Shown piece after piece: positions 48,957 through 59,724 of a stretch of 64,000 bases of DNA. The translations under genes were made by a program, and so were the position numbers. Position 1 is the stretch's first letter, and each line of letters starts with the position of its first letter. The notes under the pieces were generated by a model that made no database searches, was not told where the DNA came from, and was given only the letters and a program-made list of their open reading frames with translations. The DNA comes from Lenzites betulinus (Eukaryota; Basidiomycota; Agaricomycetes; Polyporales; Polyporaceae): contig JABYQU010000079.1 of the NCBI GenBank assembly GCA_022264855.1, positions 36,080 to 100,079 of the forward strand, given 5' to 3'.

Positions 48957-49707
48957 TTATATGCCATATCTGCCTTCTACAACTAACCCGTCAATTTGAC
49001 CTCCCTGGTTCACTGCAGCGTCAGCAATATCCACCAGCCGAGATGGAAAAACAAATCTCACCGGCATATGTGACCACCCGCCACAGGAGCACACCACCAT
49101 AAGATCAGCAAACTCCCCACAGCAGAACCTCATCTTCTTCCCCCCGTCGACGGTCTCCTTGAACACTACCCACGGACTCTGCTCCTTCGGCTGCGTCTTC
49201 CACCGCCGGTCGTCCACCCCAAAGTGCTTCCAGAGCGCCACCGTCGGCGCGTCCATGCCCGCATCGACTGCCAAGTGCGGGTACTCCACCAAAATGAGAT
49301 ACGCCCCCGTCGTGGCGTACCTGCTCCCGAGATCAAACCTCTCAGCCGAGATCGCGCACTCGCATTCACGCAAGCACCGCTCGAGCACGTCCGCCTGCCT
49401 CCTGTGCAGTAAGTCTAGCGCGACGGGCTCGAACTGCATATGTGGCGCCAACACAGGGTCGGCGCGGTAGCGCAGGCGGAACTGGACGACGTGCGACGCC
49501 GTCGGGTCCGCCTCGCGCGGCTTGGCTTGCAGGTAGAGCGCGAGCGCGCAGTTGACGAGCGTCGCGTGGTGGTACTCGACGAAGGCGGTGAGGTCGGGCC
49601 ATGCGCGCGGGGTGCCGCAGACGGTGGTGGCGCGCCTGTGGAGTTGGTCGTAGAGGTTGCATTGCTCTTTGTGCCCGGTGACCCAGTGTTGCTTCTCATC
49701 AGGAAAA
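48957..49707 (-). pseudogene. Truncated MYND-finger-type gene (C-terminal part)
   Basis: A minus-strand frame is open from 49707 to the TAA at 48957-48959. It begins inside the last part of a MYND zinc finger (EKQHWVTGHKEQCNLYDQLH, with the final His and Cys). It continues GTPRAWPDLTAFVEYHHATL, NCALALYLQAKPREADP, FDLGSRYATTGAYLILVEYP and ends VVEGRYGI-stop. Many agaricomycetes carry large families of such MYND proteins with this C-terminal region. The first Cys residues of the finger and any start codon are missing. Coding sequence stops at a run of eight C (49708-49715), which I take as the edge of the inserted DNA transposon. What remains is about 249 codons. Confidence 0.7.
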
Positions 49708-49915
49708 CCCCCCCCAGCAAAATAGGGATTATGACGCTACTATAGACCTAATAGCTGGTAAAGAGTTGAAGGCCTCGTAGATTAGCAATGCGGCGCACTA
49801 TCTGAGATAATGCACTCCTTTTAAGGAGTAATAGTACCTCACATTACTCACAGAGTAGCGGAAATAGCATCGGCGGTACATGCGGAAGTTCCAGTGTCGC
49901 GGTCAATCAAAATAC
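49708..49915. other. Likely terminal region of the Plavaka-like transposon
   Basis: About 210 bp between the broken MYND frame and the transposase stop. It is A/T-richer, begins with CCCCCCCCAGCAAAATAGGG and holds short inverted motifs (CTCCTTTTAAGGAG near 49810-49823). A terminal inverted repeat would be expected here, but the other end of the element is outside the window, so it cannot be matched. Confidence 0.35.
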
Positions 49916-51622
49916 TCAGAAAAAGGACATATACATGTGCAAGTCACTAAATGTGTTTACCCAAAATTTGTCGCAATGCTCCAACACCGTGCTACTCGTC
50001 CATTGCCGTGGTATTTCTGCACCCACAACTGGGAGGAGATGACAGCTTCGCCTGATATTGCGTAGCTCGACGACGCTAGCTAGGCGGGCTCCAGACCCGT
50101 CACGCAGCCGCGTAACTTTATGTAGGCCGTGGGTAGGATCAGGGTCTACTAGGGGGGAGAATCGTTTGATGTATGCGAGGTAGCCTGGGGCAAGGACATC
50201 GGGGAAGAGGCTGGCATTGGACGCCTGCGGAAGCTTGAATATCAGCCGTAGTTGAGCGACTTCGTAGCCTATTCAATACTGCTTAGCGTGTACTTAAAGT
50301 CTTAGAATAGAACTGTCCACTAACCTTGAGTTCCTGTACGCCCACCGGTACCGTCGTTCACCAGAACAGCATCAAAGCGTCCCGGTACTGTTCTTCCCTG
50401 CTTATCCTTCCGCTGTGGTCGCGCATGGGCTACGTCCCGCACGTCCTCCATGATCCCGAGATCTTGAGCATCCTGTAGGAGGAACTTGGCCTTGTGATAT
50501 ACCTGGACCTTGTTGAATCGAAACGACACAGAGAGAGACTGAGCTTCGACTTCACGGGCGGTAAGCGAGGGATCGCAGTACTGTACGACAAACCGTGCGA
50601 GCGCATCATGGAGAAACACAGCACCGTAGCGGTCAGCTGCATCAGTGAACGATAGTGCCTTGACATTCGGCCACTTCGCAATCTTGATCGATGTCCATCG
50701 GATGCCAGATCGGGAGCCTGCTCTGGCGTCGTGCAGCTATGATGATATCAGAAGGGCGGTCACGGTGATCTGTACCACAAGTTGTCAACGCACCTGCACT
50801 GTAGACGCAGAACGTGCGTTGTCAACAGCGCTATCAGCTATGCGTCGAAGACGCCAGTCTATATATGCGGCGTGGCGAAGAATCTTCTCGCGGCGCTCCA
50901 ACCAGGTAGTCATTTGCGGGAATTCGTCTTTGCGATTGGTCGCACGATAAGCATCCTTTGCAAGGTCAATGTGGAGTCGTTCCGTGTACTGTGTGTCGTA
51001 GTTATCGGTCGTACCGAACAGCTTGATTGACTGGATGTAGTGGTCGAGGGAATGGAGCTTGGGGAGCTTGAAGTGCGTGCGAACTCCGAGCTGAACGAAG
51101 ATATCCTTGTTAGAATGGAAGCGCGTAAGGGCGTCTTCGAGAAGAGAGTGTGTGTCGGTCGTGTGAGCGGGGTATTGTGCCAGATATAGAAAGTCAAGGA
51201 GGGCGCAGACAGCTCAGATGAGACGCAAAGGGGAGTAGCCACCAGCGAGAAGAAGCCCGATGATGAGACCCAATAGAAAGCGACAGATGTCAGCATGCTC
51301 CTTCCCCGTGACCCTTTGAAGAGTTGTAACGCCCTTCAGAAACAGCCGGATTTGGTGGTTCGGCGGCAATCGACGACAGCGTGCGTCGATTTCCTCAGGG
51401 CCATATGCAGCCTTGAGCCAGGATAGTAGGTGCTTCATCACGCCTTGATAGAGTTGGTGAAGCAGATCTGGCGTGATGGACAGGAAGATGTCGGCGTTTG
51501 GCAGGTCCTTCCAGAACGGGTTGACAACAGGCTTGATCCCAGCATCGCGACATGCTTGTGAGAACGCAGTTGCGCCGCGGTCATACCCATCAAGAGCTTT
51601 GAGGACCTGGTCGAGGTCGCGC

Positions 51623-52389
51623 TGATACGCCCCGCGCCGAGCCAATGCCCGCGACCTGTTCTTTTTGCGGCTTCCGCGAGTCCGAGGGCTCTGGCGTGTG
51701 GAGGGCTCATCGCAGCATAGGGGCCTTGTCTGTGTGCGGACGGCTTATCGCGGTATCGCGAGGGCATGGGCCGATCCGCGTGCGAGGGTGTGCGTTCCGT
51801 GGCGTCAGTCCGTCGGGGCGCGAGGGTACGTTCCGCGTTTACGCGTTGGCAGTCGGCGCATCACGGCCTCGATCCCCTTCGCGATGGACCTTCCGTAGAG
51901 ACTTTCTGATGGCGTCGGACGTGCGGACACTCCCTGTAAATACCTACGCCCTCGGGCCGTGACAATCCAGGTTCCCCCTTGGCTCAGAGCTTCATTTTCC
52001 CTCGAAGAACCCTGCGACGACCCTGCGAACAGCGAACGGCGAACTGCGAACTCTGCGAACTCTGCGAACTGCGAACCCTGCGAACCCTGCGATTAGCGTT
52101 TAGCGTTGTGATTGCGTTACGAGCCTTCTGCGACGCCGACACCGGCTACGAAGCGACCCTCCTGCATACCGCGGGAACGCCAGCTCAGTTGAGTCGTCGC
52201 CTACCTTCCGCCTGACCGTTACCACTCCCCTCCCTCCATGCTTCTCTGCGTACCGCGCCGCCGTAAGGGCACCCAACGCGAACCTAGCATCTCCTCGCGC
52301 TCCGCGAGACGTCTTCGCAGCCCGGTCTCGACCTTCTGGGCTCTCGACCGTCTCTTCCATCCGTCCTTACCGGTCGGTTGAGTGCATCA
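51623..52389 (+). repeat. Solo LTR inserted in the transposase
   Basis: A 767-bp copy begins TGATACGCCCCG and ends TTGAGTGCATCA, giving the TG...CA ends of LTRs with TGAT/ATCA symmetry. It is flanked by GCGC on both sides (51619-51622 and 52390-52393), a 4-bp target duplication. It has a near twin at 53077-53845, with similar length but scattered differences. No internal retrotransposon sequence adjoins it on either side, so it is a solo LTR left by recombination between the LTRs of a former element. Confidence 0.85.
52022..52093 (+). repeat. Short tandem array in LTR (CTGCGAA units)
   Basis: Units of 7-10 bp built on TGCGAAC (CCTGCGAAC, TCTGCGAAC, AGCGAAC) are repeated about eight times. 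The matching array in the second LTR differs in unit order and number. Confidence 0.8.
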
Positions 52390-53076
52390 GCGCAGTGGGT
52401 GGTGTACGTCCGAAGCATTGCCGATGTCTTCACGCGCGACGTCGCACTTTGGACAAGTGCCGTTCTTGCAGCAAGTGACCAAGAGTTGCTCCGGGTAGTC
52501 GCCGATGTACATTGCGAAGATCGGATGTCTGCGCCGTGTTATCCCATCGCCGCTCGTGAGTTCGATCCCATGGAAGCCGGCGTCCTTGAGTGGAGCGAGC
52601 ACCAGCCCCATGTACGCATGGAAGAGATTCGCAAGGGTACGTCTGCATGCGGCTTTGTTAGTGACGTGCTTGAGGTTCGAGGATGGGAGATAGGCAAGCA
52701 GGATTTGGCCGCGTCGCGAGGGTTTGTGCCGAACATCCTTCAGAAGATTTCCGATGGTCATGTAGATGGGGTACGCCGTCTTCGACCCAAAGACCGTGAG
52801 TTGTGTCTTGTCGGAGGAAATGATGATGGGAATGATTGTTGCGCCAGGTGTTCGCTTTTCAATCGCGATCTGAAGATGAAGTTATCAATCTGCCAATAAG
52901 CTGGTAATGAAACGAATCTAGACTTGCCTGTGTTTCCCACCACCATCTTCTGGTGTGCATATCGAAGTACACCCTGACATTTTGTTCCTCATCGGCAAAG
53001 TGCCGCTCCGGAGTGAAGGCCAAGATGCCGGCGAATTCGGGGTCACCTTAGAGGGCACGCACACACTGTATGACGT

Positions 53077-53845
53077 TGATACGCCCCGTGCCGAGCCAAC
53101 GCCCGCGACCTACTCTTTTCGCGGTTTCCGCGAGTCCGAGGGCTTCGTGGTGCGGAGGACTCATCGCAGCGCAGGGGGCCTTGCCCGTATGCGGACGGCT
53201 TATCGCGCGGTATCGCGAGGGCATGGGCCGATCCGCGCGCGAGGGCTTGCGTTCCGTGGCGTCGGTCCGTACGGAGCGCGATGGTACGTTCCGCGTTCCG
53301 CGTTACGCGTTAGCGGCCGGCGCATCGTGGCCTCGATCCCCTTCGCGATGGACCTTCCGTAGAGACTTTCTGATGACATCGGACGTGCGGACTCTCCCTG
53401 TAAATACCTACGCCCTCGGGCCGTGACAATCAGACCCCCCCTTGGCTCAGAATCTCACTTTCCCTCGAAGAACCCAGCGACGACCCTGCGAACAGCGAAC
53501 TGCGAACTGCGAACCCTGCGAACTCTGCGAACTGCGAACCCCTGCGATTTAGCGTTTAGTGTTGCGATTGCGTTACGAGTTTTCTGCGACGCCGACACCG
53601 GCTACGAAGCGTCCCTCCTGCGTACTGCGGAAACGCCAGCTCAGCTGAGTCGTTGCACACCTTCCGCCTTACCGCTACCCCTCCCCTCCCTCCGCGCTTC
53701 TCTGCGTACTGCGCCGCCGTAAGGGCACCCGACGCGAACCTTGCATCTCCTCGCGCTCCGCGAGACGTCTTCGCAGCCCGGTCTCGACCTTCTGGGCTCT
53801 CAACCGTCTCTTTCATCCGTCCTTACCGGTCGGTTGAGTGCATCA
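53077..53845 (+). repeat. 5' LTR of a Ty3/Gypsy-like retrotransposon
   Basis: A 769-bp sequence with the same TGATACG start and TGCATCA end as the solo LTR. It is followed by a primer-binding-like sequence and a gag ORF in the same orientation, so it is the 5' LTR. Its left edge cuts the Plavaka transposase reading frame. The flanking bases are ACGT (53073-53076); the matching duplication and 3' LTR are not in the window. Confidence 0.8.
53484..53547 (+). repeat. Short tandem array in the 5' LTR
   Basis: This is the counterpart of 52022-52093: TGCGAAC-based units (CTGCGAAC, AGCGAAC, CTCTGCGAA) repeated about seven times with a different order, showing array drift since the two LTRs diverged. 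Confidence 0.75.
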
Positions 53846-56714
53846 TTCTGGTGACCACCGCAGGGGGTGTGTGTACAAGTTTCACTTGTCGGCTTCCTCC
53901 TTCGACGGCGATAGCGCCGTCTCACCCGCAATTCACCGCGTATCGCGTTCCGCGTCTCGGCAAAACGATACACTCTCAAGCGCCCTCCTGCCCGACCAGA
54001 TCCGCGCCTTCGCAAAAAGGCTTCCGCGCTCCCTCAGTGAAGATCAGATCGACGCGCTCCTCCGTGCGGCACTGGCTGTTCTCGATACGGGCACCGCGAT
54101 ACTTCTGAACAAACCTGCTCCGCTCCGCGCCTCCACTGCAGCTAGAATCCGCTCGGACGCCCTCGCAGTCATCGCAACCGCCCCCCTACCTGAGTGGGCC
54201 TCAAACGCGACGCTCGCGAACGACGACGAGTCAAACCTCACTGCTCCTCAACAACAAGACTTCGTGGATCAGCTCCTACGAGGTGTCTCGCGACTTCGGA
54301 ATCAACTGGTACTGGACTTGGTACCGGCGCTAGTAGACCCACTCTTTTCGCTACTCGCGAAAAGCATCCAGGCGCTTGAAACCGATCCGTCCGCGACCCA
54401 GTGGCTACAGGACACGGCAGACGCTATCGTACACCGCGCGATTCTCTCGTCGCCGCCTCTCTTTCCCGAATCGCTCCCAGAAGGCGCCGAAGAGTCCTTC
54501 GTCAACTACGCGACACCATACGGTAGCCCGCAATCCGCAGTCTCGAACCTCACTCCTTTAGAGCCATCGTCTTCAGACAGCAACGCGACGCGTAAAACCC
54601 CCAGCGTATCCTCTCACTCGCGCGAGCCATCTACAGTCTCTTCGATGGCGGAACAGAACAACTTCGCGATGCGCCGTGCTATGCCGGCACGCGGTCATGC
54701 GACCGCGCCCACCTTTGACTCTAGCGAGCCGCGGAACCTTCGCAGGTTCTTCCAGGACCTCGAGACCCTCTTCGAGATCGCGGGAATCACGGACCCCAAC
54801 GTACAGAAGAAGTGGGTCACGCGCTACGTGCCGATCAGCGAGTCGGAGTTCTACGAGGAGATGGAGGAGTACAAGGACCAAACGAAGACCTTCGAGGAGT
54901 TCCGCGCGGCGATCTACGCTTCGCACCCCGGCGCTAGCGAGACGCGGAAGTTCTCCAATGCCGAAGTGGACAAGCTGGTCGAGTCGCGCCGTAAGGCTCC
55001 AATCACCACCAGTAGCGAACTCGGCGACTTCTATCGGCCGTTCTATGCCATGACGTCCTACCTGATTCAGCACAACAAGATGTCCACCTTCGAGCAGTCG
55101 AGACTATTCTTCAGCGGTCTCTGCAACCCCCTTCACGACCAGGTCGCGCAGCGCCTTCAGCTCAAAGACCCAGACCATCACCCAGACGAGGCCTACGAGC
55201 TGGCCAAAGTCTACGAGGCCGCGAAATTCATCCTGCACGGAACGACGACGGCGTCGTACCAAGTGGCCCCGGCGGCCCCTACGACTACGACGCCCGCGGA
55301 CTCTTCGACCATCAAAGTGGAGGATCTCGCGCCGCTCTTCCGGCTCCTCGCGCAAGGTGGCAACAATGCGAATGCTTCCGCGACCGCGAATCGCTTTCTA
55401 GGACCTCCGAACGCCGGAGCGCGCCCCGCGCCTAACTACCAGGGCATGATGCAGGGAGCGCAAGGTTTCCAGCAGGGAGGGAACGGTTTCGCGGCGAACG
55501 CGCTACCAAACGGCTTCTGCCACTACTGCGGCGATGCGAACCATATGCTGCGGAACTGCCCGGCAGCGGAGACTGACATCCGCGAAGGGAAGTGCTCGCG
55601 TAACCCGGAAGGGCTGATTGTGCTCCCTACTGGTCAGTTCCTCCCGCGACAGCTCCCTGGGTTCGACGGTTTGACTATGCGCGACCGACTCTACGAATGG
55701 CACCGACGGGAACGTGTTCGCCAAGGTCAGAACCCCGCGCAGGCAGCCCCAGCGGCCCAAATGGTATTTGCGATCGCGGAGGACGTCGAACCGTGGATTA
55801 GTAGCTTCCAGTTCACCGCGGAGGACCGCATCCAACAGTTAGAGCACGAGCTGTACATGCTCAAGAAGGGGAAGGAACGCTTCGATGGCGTGGAGGTACC
55901 CTCGTTCCCAAAACCGCGCTCGCGACCGGTATCGCGACCTGCGTCGCCAGGCCCTCAAAACCGCGAACGCTCCGCGGACTCGCGCCCGGGACCCTCGCGC
56001 TCGCCAGCGGCCTTCGCGCCCCCTAAGGCGAACGCCACTGGGCAACCCGCGCGACTGGTCCCTCCGCATCTCGAACCTGCTCTGCGTTTCCGCGAAACGG
56101 TAGCGACCGGGGACCGCGAGCGACCCGTACACGACGCAACCATCCGGACGACGGAGAACCAGGTGCCCGAGCCGCCGCGACAACAGGAACGCCCAGCGAC
56201 GCCGTATCGCGCACCGGCGGACCAAGGCCAACCACCGCTACCAGAACACCCTTTCGCGAAGGCGCGCGATGCGACTTACGCGCCCCCGAACGTACGCAAC
56301 TTTGGAGCGCCGCCCGCGAAGCCGAAGGAACAGGAGCGCGACGGCGCCTTTCGCACGATTGCACCAGTCTACCAGCCAGGGCTCGCAGCCGCAGTCTTCG
56401 AGCGTATGATGAAGACTCCCGTGATCAATGTCTCAACGGAGGAGCTCCTCTCACTGGCGCCGGAGGTCCGCGCGAAGTTCCGCGAAGCGGTCACTCCGCG
56501 ACGAGTCCCACCCACCGGCCAAAGGACCGTTGCCTTCGCTGGCGTCGAAGGATCCTCGACCGCGGACGGAGCAGAACCGGAAGAGCTCTCGTGCTTCGGA
56601 ACACCTTTGGAGCCTGGCGGTTACGTCACCTGTGGCTTCCACTGTTGTATTACAATAGCCCACCAAGGTGGTACCAGCAGTGTGTATTCTGTGGCCACCA
56701 TAGTTTATTGTTAA
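53838..56714 (+). CDS. Retrotransposon Gag polyprotein (Ty3/Gypsy-like), 3' end replaced
   Basis: A single open frame of 958 codons. Its central part is a Gag-type capsid region: FDSSEPRNLRRFFQDLETLF, VQKKWVTRYVPISESEFYEE, TFEEFRAAIYASHPGASETR and QSRLFFSGLCNPLHDQVAQR. A CCHC zinc knuckle follows (CHYCGDANHMLRNC, about 55520-55560). A long Pro/Arg-rich region comes next. The first in-frame ATG is at 54645 (MAEQNNFAMRRAMPARG); the 269 codons before it are open without any ATG. Native coding ends near 56627, where the palindrome begins. The last 28 or so codons (GFHCCITIAHQGG...) are read from the palindrome. Protease, reverse transcriptase and integrase are absent, so the element is not autonomous. 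Confidence 0.8.
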   Translation: MHHSGDHRRGCVYKFHLSASSFDGDSAVSPAIHRVSRSASRQNDTLSSALLPDQIRAFAKRLPRSLSEDQIDALLRAALAVLDTGTAILLNKPAPLRASTAARIRSDALAVIATAPLPEWASNATLANDDESNLTAPQQQDFVDQLLRGVSRLRNQLVLDLVPALVDPLFSLLAKSIQALETDPSATQWLQDTADAIVHRAILSSPPLFPESLPEGAEESFVNYATPYGSPQSAVSNLTPLEPSSSDSNATRKTPSVSSHSREPSTVSSMAEQNNFAMRRAMPARGHATAPTFDSSEPRNLRRFFQDLETLFEIAGITDPNVQKKWVTRYVPISESEFYEEMEEYKDQTKTFEEFRAAIYASHPGASETRKFSNAEVDKLVESRRKAPITTSSELGDFYRPFYAMTSYLIQHNKMSTFEQSRLFFSGLCNPLHDQVAQRLQLKDPDHHPDEAYELAKVYEAAKFILHGTTTASYQVAPAAPTTTTPADSSTIKVEDLAPLFRLLAQGGNNANASATANRFLGPPNAGARPAPNYQGMMQGAQGFQQGGNGFAANALPNGFCHYCGDANHMLRNCPAAETDIREGKCSRNPEGLIVLPTGQFLPRQLPGFDGLTMRDRLYEWHRRERVRQGQNPAQAAPAAQMVFAIAEDVEPWISSFQFTAEDRIQQLEHELYMLKKGKERFDGVEVPSFPKPRSRPVSRPASPGPQNRERSADSRPGPSRSPAAFAPPKANATGQPARLVPPHLEPALRFRETVATGDRERPVHDATIRTTENQVPEPPRQQERPATPYRAPADQGQPPLPEHPFAKARDATYAPPNVRNFGAPPAKPKEQERDGAFRTIAPVYQPGLAAAVFERMMKTPVINVSTEELLSLAPEVRAKFREAVTPRRVPPTGQRTVAFAGVEGSSTADGAEPEELSCFGTPLEPGGYVTCGFHCCITIAHQGGTSSVYSVATIVYC
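53848..53865 (+). promoter_or_regulatory. Putative primer-binding site of the retrotransposon
   Basis: TGGTGACCACCGCAGGGG starts two to three bases after the LTR end. A PBS is expected here and should begin with TGG, complementary to the CCA end of a tRNA. The tRNA was not identified. Confidence 0.45.
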
Positions 56715-59439
56715 TCTGGCCCCCAGGTGTTGTACAAACCCATTAATGGTTGTTAATCTGTACAGTGTTGTTATTGATTGTAAAATAGAGCGCATTTATA
56801 CAATGGACCCTAGCATTGTCAAATGATGTTAATCATTGTTAAAAGCTGCTTTAGATGTTGTTAATGGTTGTAAAATAAGCCCTGAGGTTGTTTAACATTG
56901 TTAAAAGCTGCTTGGGATGTTGTTAATGATTGTAAAATCAGTGCCTGCTTGTAGGTCCCTGTTTACCGCTTAATGGGCGCTTTTTTGGCTTCCCAATAGG
57001 GTAGGTATACCAAATGACCGCATTTGGGCGCTTTTTTGGCTTCCAAATGGGGCAGTGGCCTACCACCACCCCCTGGGGGCTCCCTTTTGGCCCCCCTGGG
57101 CGCATTATTGCCCTATTTTGTGCCCTATGTATATGTGGTGATCATGATCATGATACATATCAGGGTATTCTGTGGGGGCCAAAAACAGACCAAAAGCGGT
57201 CAAAAAAGCGAACCCAGGGCAGGGGTCAGCAGGTCCTGGTAGGTGCATGCAGCACATAATTGGTTCCTCTGGGCCCATTACATTGATCAATATATCATTT
57301 GAAAGCTATAGTTCAGGGCTTTCTGGGACATCTATTTGCATAGCCCACGGTGCTATATTGATGAAGATATGGCCTTTCGCATTTTCGCAAAAAGCAGCCA
57401 TTTTGTTTGCTCCATAGCTCCTGATCCAGGGCACATATAAATTCACCCTATACATCGTTAGAATTGTATTTAGCATACCTTTAAAACGGGCCTACTCTCA
57501 GGATATTCCATCCACATGTATTCTGCCCCTCCTCCTGCCTCCCTGCTAATAGATCGCCCTCCAGGGCCCTCAGTTCCTGATAGATTCCCTTGAAAGTCTT
57601 TGCAGTTTGTACTGGCAATATATCCAAACATATTTCCAGCTTTGCATGATTTAAAATGGCCTACCCCTTACGTGCCCTCTTGCTGTACATTTTGTGCACT
57701 CCCAGCTTGTTTGCTCCATAATTTTATACCCTGTACAGATATGGTCCTGCTCTATTTTGCATGCTGTCTGTGTATACTATAGCTACCAATAGATTTGCTC
57801 AAAAGTGTTATCGGACATCTGGATCTCTTATAGGCTCCTTATCAGTAGCCCACAGAGTAGCCCAATCTGTCGCTTTCTGGGGGAATATTATATAGATCAG
57901 ACAGCATAGCTGTACTGGCATAGTGCTCAGAATCATGTTGCAAAAAACATCATGAGATTTGGTGGAGAAGTGACGGAGGTATGGGCAGAATATCCCAAAT
58001 GGTGGTCTACATGCTCAAACACAGCTTACAGCAGTGCATTCATGTATTCTTCACCAACTGCATCAAAGGGTCATTCTGAGGTGTTTCCTCCATACCTCCG
58101 TCACTTCTCCACCAAATCTCATGATGTTTTTTGCAACATGATTCTGAGCACTATGCCAGTACAGCTATGCTGTCTGATCTATATAATATTCCCCCAGAAA
58201 GCGACAGATTGGGCTACTCTGTGGGCTACTGATAAGGAGCCTATAAGAGATCCAGATGTCCGATAACACTTTTGAGCAATCTATTGGTAGCTATAGCATA
58301 TACAAACAGCATGCAAAAGAGAGCAGGGCCATATCTGTACAGGATATAATATTATGGAGCAAACAAGCTGGAAGTGCACCAAATGTACAGCAAGGGGGCA
58401 CGGAAGGGGTAGGCCATTTTAAATCATGCAAAGCTGGAAATATGTTTGGATATATTGCCAGTACAAACTGCAAAGACTTTCAAGGGAATCTATCAGGAAC
58501 TGAGGGCCCTGGAGGGCGATCTATTAGCAGGGAGGCAGGAGGAGGGGCAGAATACATGTGGATGGAATATCCTGAGAGTAGGCCCGTTTTAAAGGTATGC
58601 TAAATACAATTCTAACGATGTATAGGGTGAATTTATATGTGCCCTGGATCAGGAGCTATGGAGCAAACAAAATGGCTGCTTTTTGCGAAAATGCGAAAGG
58701 CCATATCTTCATCAATATAGCACCGTGGGCTATGCAAATAGATGTCCCAGAAAGCCCTGAACTATAGCTTTCAAATGATATATTGATCAATGTAATGGGC
58801 CAGAGGAACCAATTATGTGCTGCATGCACCTACCAGGACCTGCTGACCCCTGCCCTGGGTTCGCTTTTTTGACCGCTTTTGGGTCTGTTTTTGGCCCCCA
58901 CAGAATACCCTGATATGTATCATGATCACCACATATACATAAGGCACAAAGTAGGGCAATAATGCGCCCAGGGGGGCCAAAAGGGAGCCCCAGGGGGTGG
59001 TGGTAGGCCACTGCCCCATTTGGAAGCCAAAAAAGCGCCCAAATGCGGTCATTTGGTATACCTACCCTATTAGGAAGCCAAAAAGCGCCCATTAAGCGGT
59101 AAACAGGGACCTACAAGCAGGCACTGATTTTACAATCATTAACAACATCCCAAGCAGCTTTTTAACAATGTTAAACAACCTCAGAGCTCATTTTACAACC
59201 ATTAACAACATCTAAAGCAGCTTTTAACAATGATTAACATCATTTGACAATGCTAGGGTCCATTGTATAAATGTGCTCTATTTTACAATCAATAACAACA
59301 CTGTACAGATTAACAACCATTAATGGGTTTGTACAACACCTGGGGGCCAGATTAACAATAAACTATGGTGGCCACAGAATACACACTGCTGGTACCACCT
59401 TGGTGGGTTATTGTAATACAACAGTGGAAGCCACAGGTG
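56628..59439. repeat. 2.8-kb near-perfect palindrome (giant inverted repeat), element 1
   Basis: The left arm (56628-57984) and right arm (58090-59439) are reverse complements with only a few percent of differences, around a 105-bp unique spacer (57985-58089). The outer ends are CACCTGTGGCTTCC and GGAAGCCACAGGTG. Seven TGTTAA boxes crowd the first 300 bp of each arm, with TTGTAAAAT between them. Deeper in lie GGGCGCTTTTTTGGC motifs. No open frame looks like a protein; open frames on the two arms mirror each other. No target-site duplication was found. Full hairpin pairing of about 1.35 kb would be possible in RNA or single-stranded DNA. Confidence 0.9.
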
Positions 59440-59724
59440 GCGAGCTGGGCGTCGACGTGTTGGAAGGCCTTGTCCAGGAACTTGCTCGACTGCTCCAAGT
59501 AGTCGGCCATGCCGCGAGAAGCCCCGGCCATCAGGGTGCCGAAGGCGTCGGACCGCGCCTTGAACAAGGCCTGTTGCTGGGCCAAGATGCGGAAGGCGAC
59601 GACGTCGTCGAGCGGGAGACCGGGGAGCTCGTTGGGTGGGTTGGCTCGCTGCTTGGACAGGGACTGGCGGAACTCGCGGGTGAACTCGCGGCGGAACCAC
59701 TCGACCTCACCTACTGCTGTAACA
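59440..59724 (-). pseudogene. Coding fragment caught between two palindromes
   Basis: This 285-bp piece has exon-like composition on the minus strand: VEWFRREFTREFRQSLSKQR, PPNELPGLPLDDVVAFRILA and FGTLMAGASRGMADYLEQSS, then KFLDKAFQHVDAQLA up to the palindrome edge. It looks like the continuation of the minus-strand gene right of the second palindrome, which ends FRDCVDTEVDS at the other side. It is predicted to be helical, with no known domain. Confidence 0.5.

Larger units (their letters stand above)
49916..53076 (-). pseudogene. Plavaka-like (CACTA-type) transposase, disrupted
   Basis: Minus-strand blocks in order: FTPERHFADEEQNVRVYFDM (near 53000), SSDKTQLTVFGSKTAYPIYM, TIGNLLKDVRHKPSRRGQIL, HPIFAMYIGDYPEQLLVTCC. 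Then (after the LTR) DLDQVLKALDGYDRGA, NPFWKDLPNADIFLSITPDL, LHQLYQGVMKHLLSWLKAAY, KLFGTTDNYDTQYTERLHID. The C-terminus reads LRLIFKLPQASNASLFPDVL and ends NTFSDLHMYMSFF-stop at 49916-49918. This matches the Plavaka transposases abundant in basidiomycetes. The reading frame crosses the LTR insertion cleanly if one GCGC is dropped, so the transposase was intact when the LTR landed. Its N-terminal part is cut off at 53076 by the second LTR. It cannot now make a full enzyme. Confidence 0.75.

Noticed and set aside
52022..53547. CRISPR-like or satellite array in the CTGCGAAC repeats
   Set aside because: Units are 7-10 bp without spacers and lie inside LTRs; this is a short tandem repeat in a eukaryotic retroelement.
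51623..53845. The two LTRs as the 5' and 3' ends of one retrotransposon
   Set aside because: The DNA between them is Plavaka transposase that continues in frame on the other side of the first LTR, and the first LTR has its own GCGC target duplication. They are separate insertions.
57600..58473. Mirrored 60-codon frames (57600-57782 plus, 58291-58473 minus) as genes
   Set aside because: They are the same sequence on the two arms of palindrome 1. They are short, Cys/Leu-rich and have no sign of codon bias.
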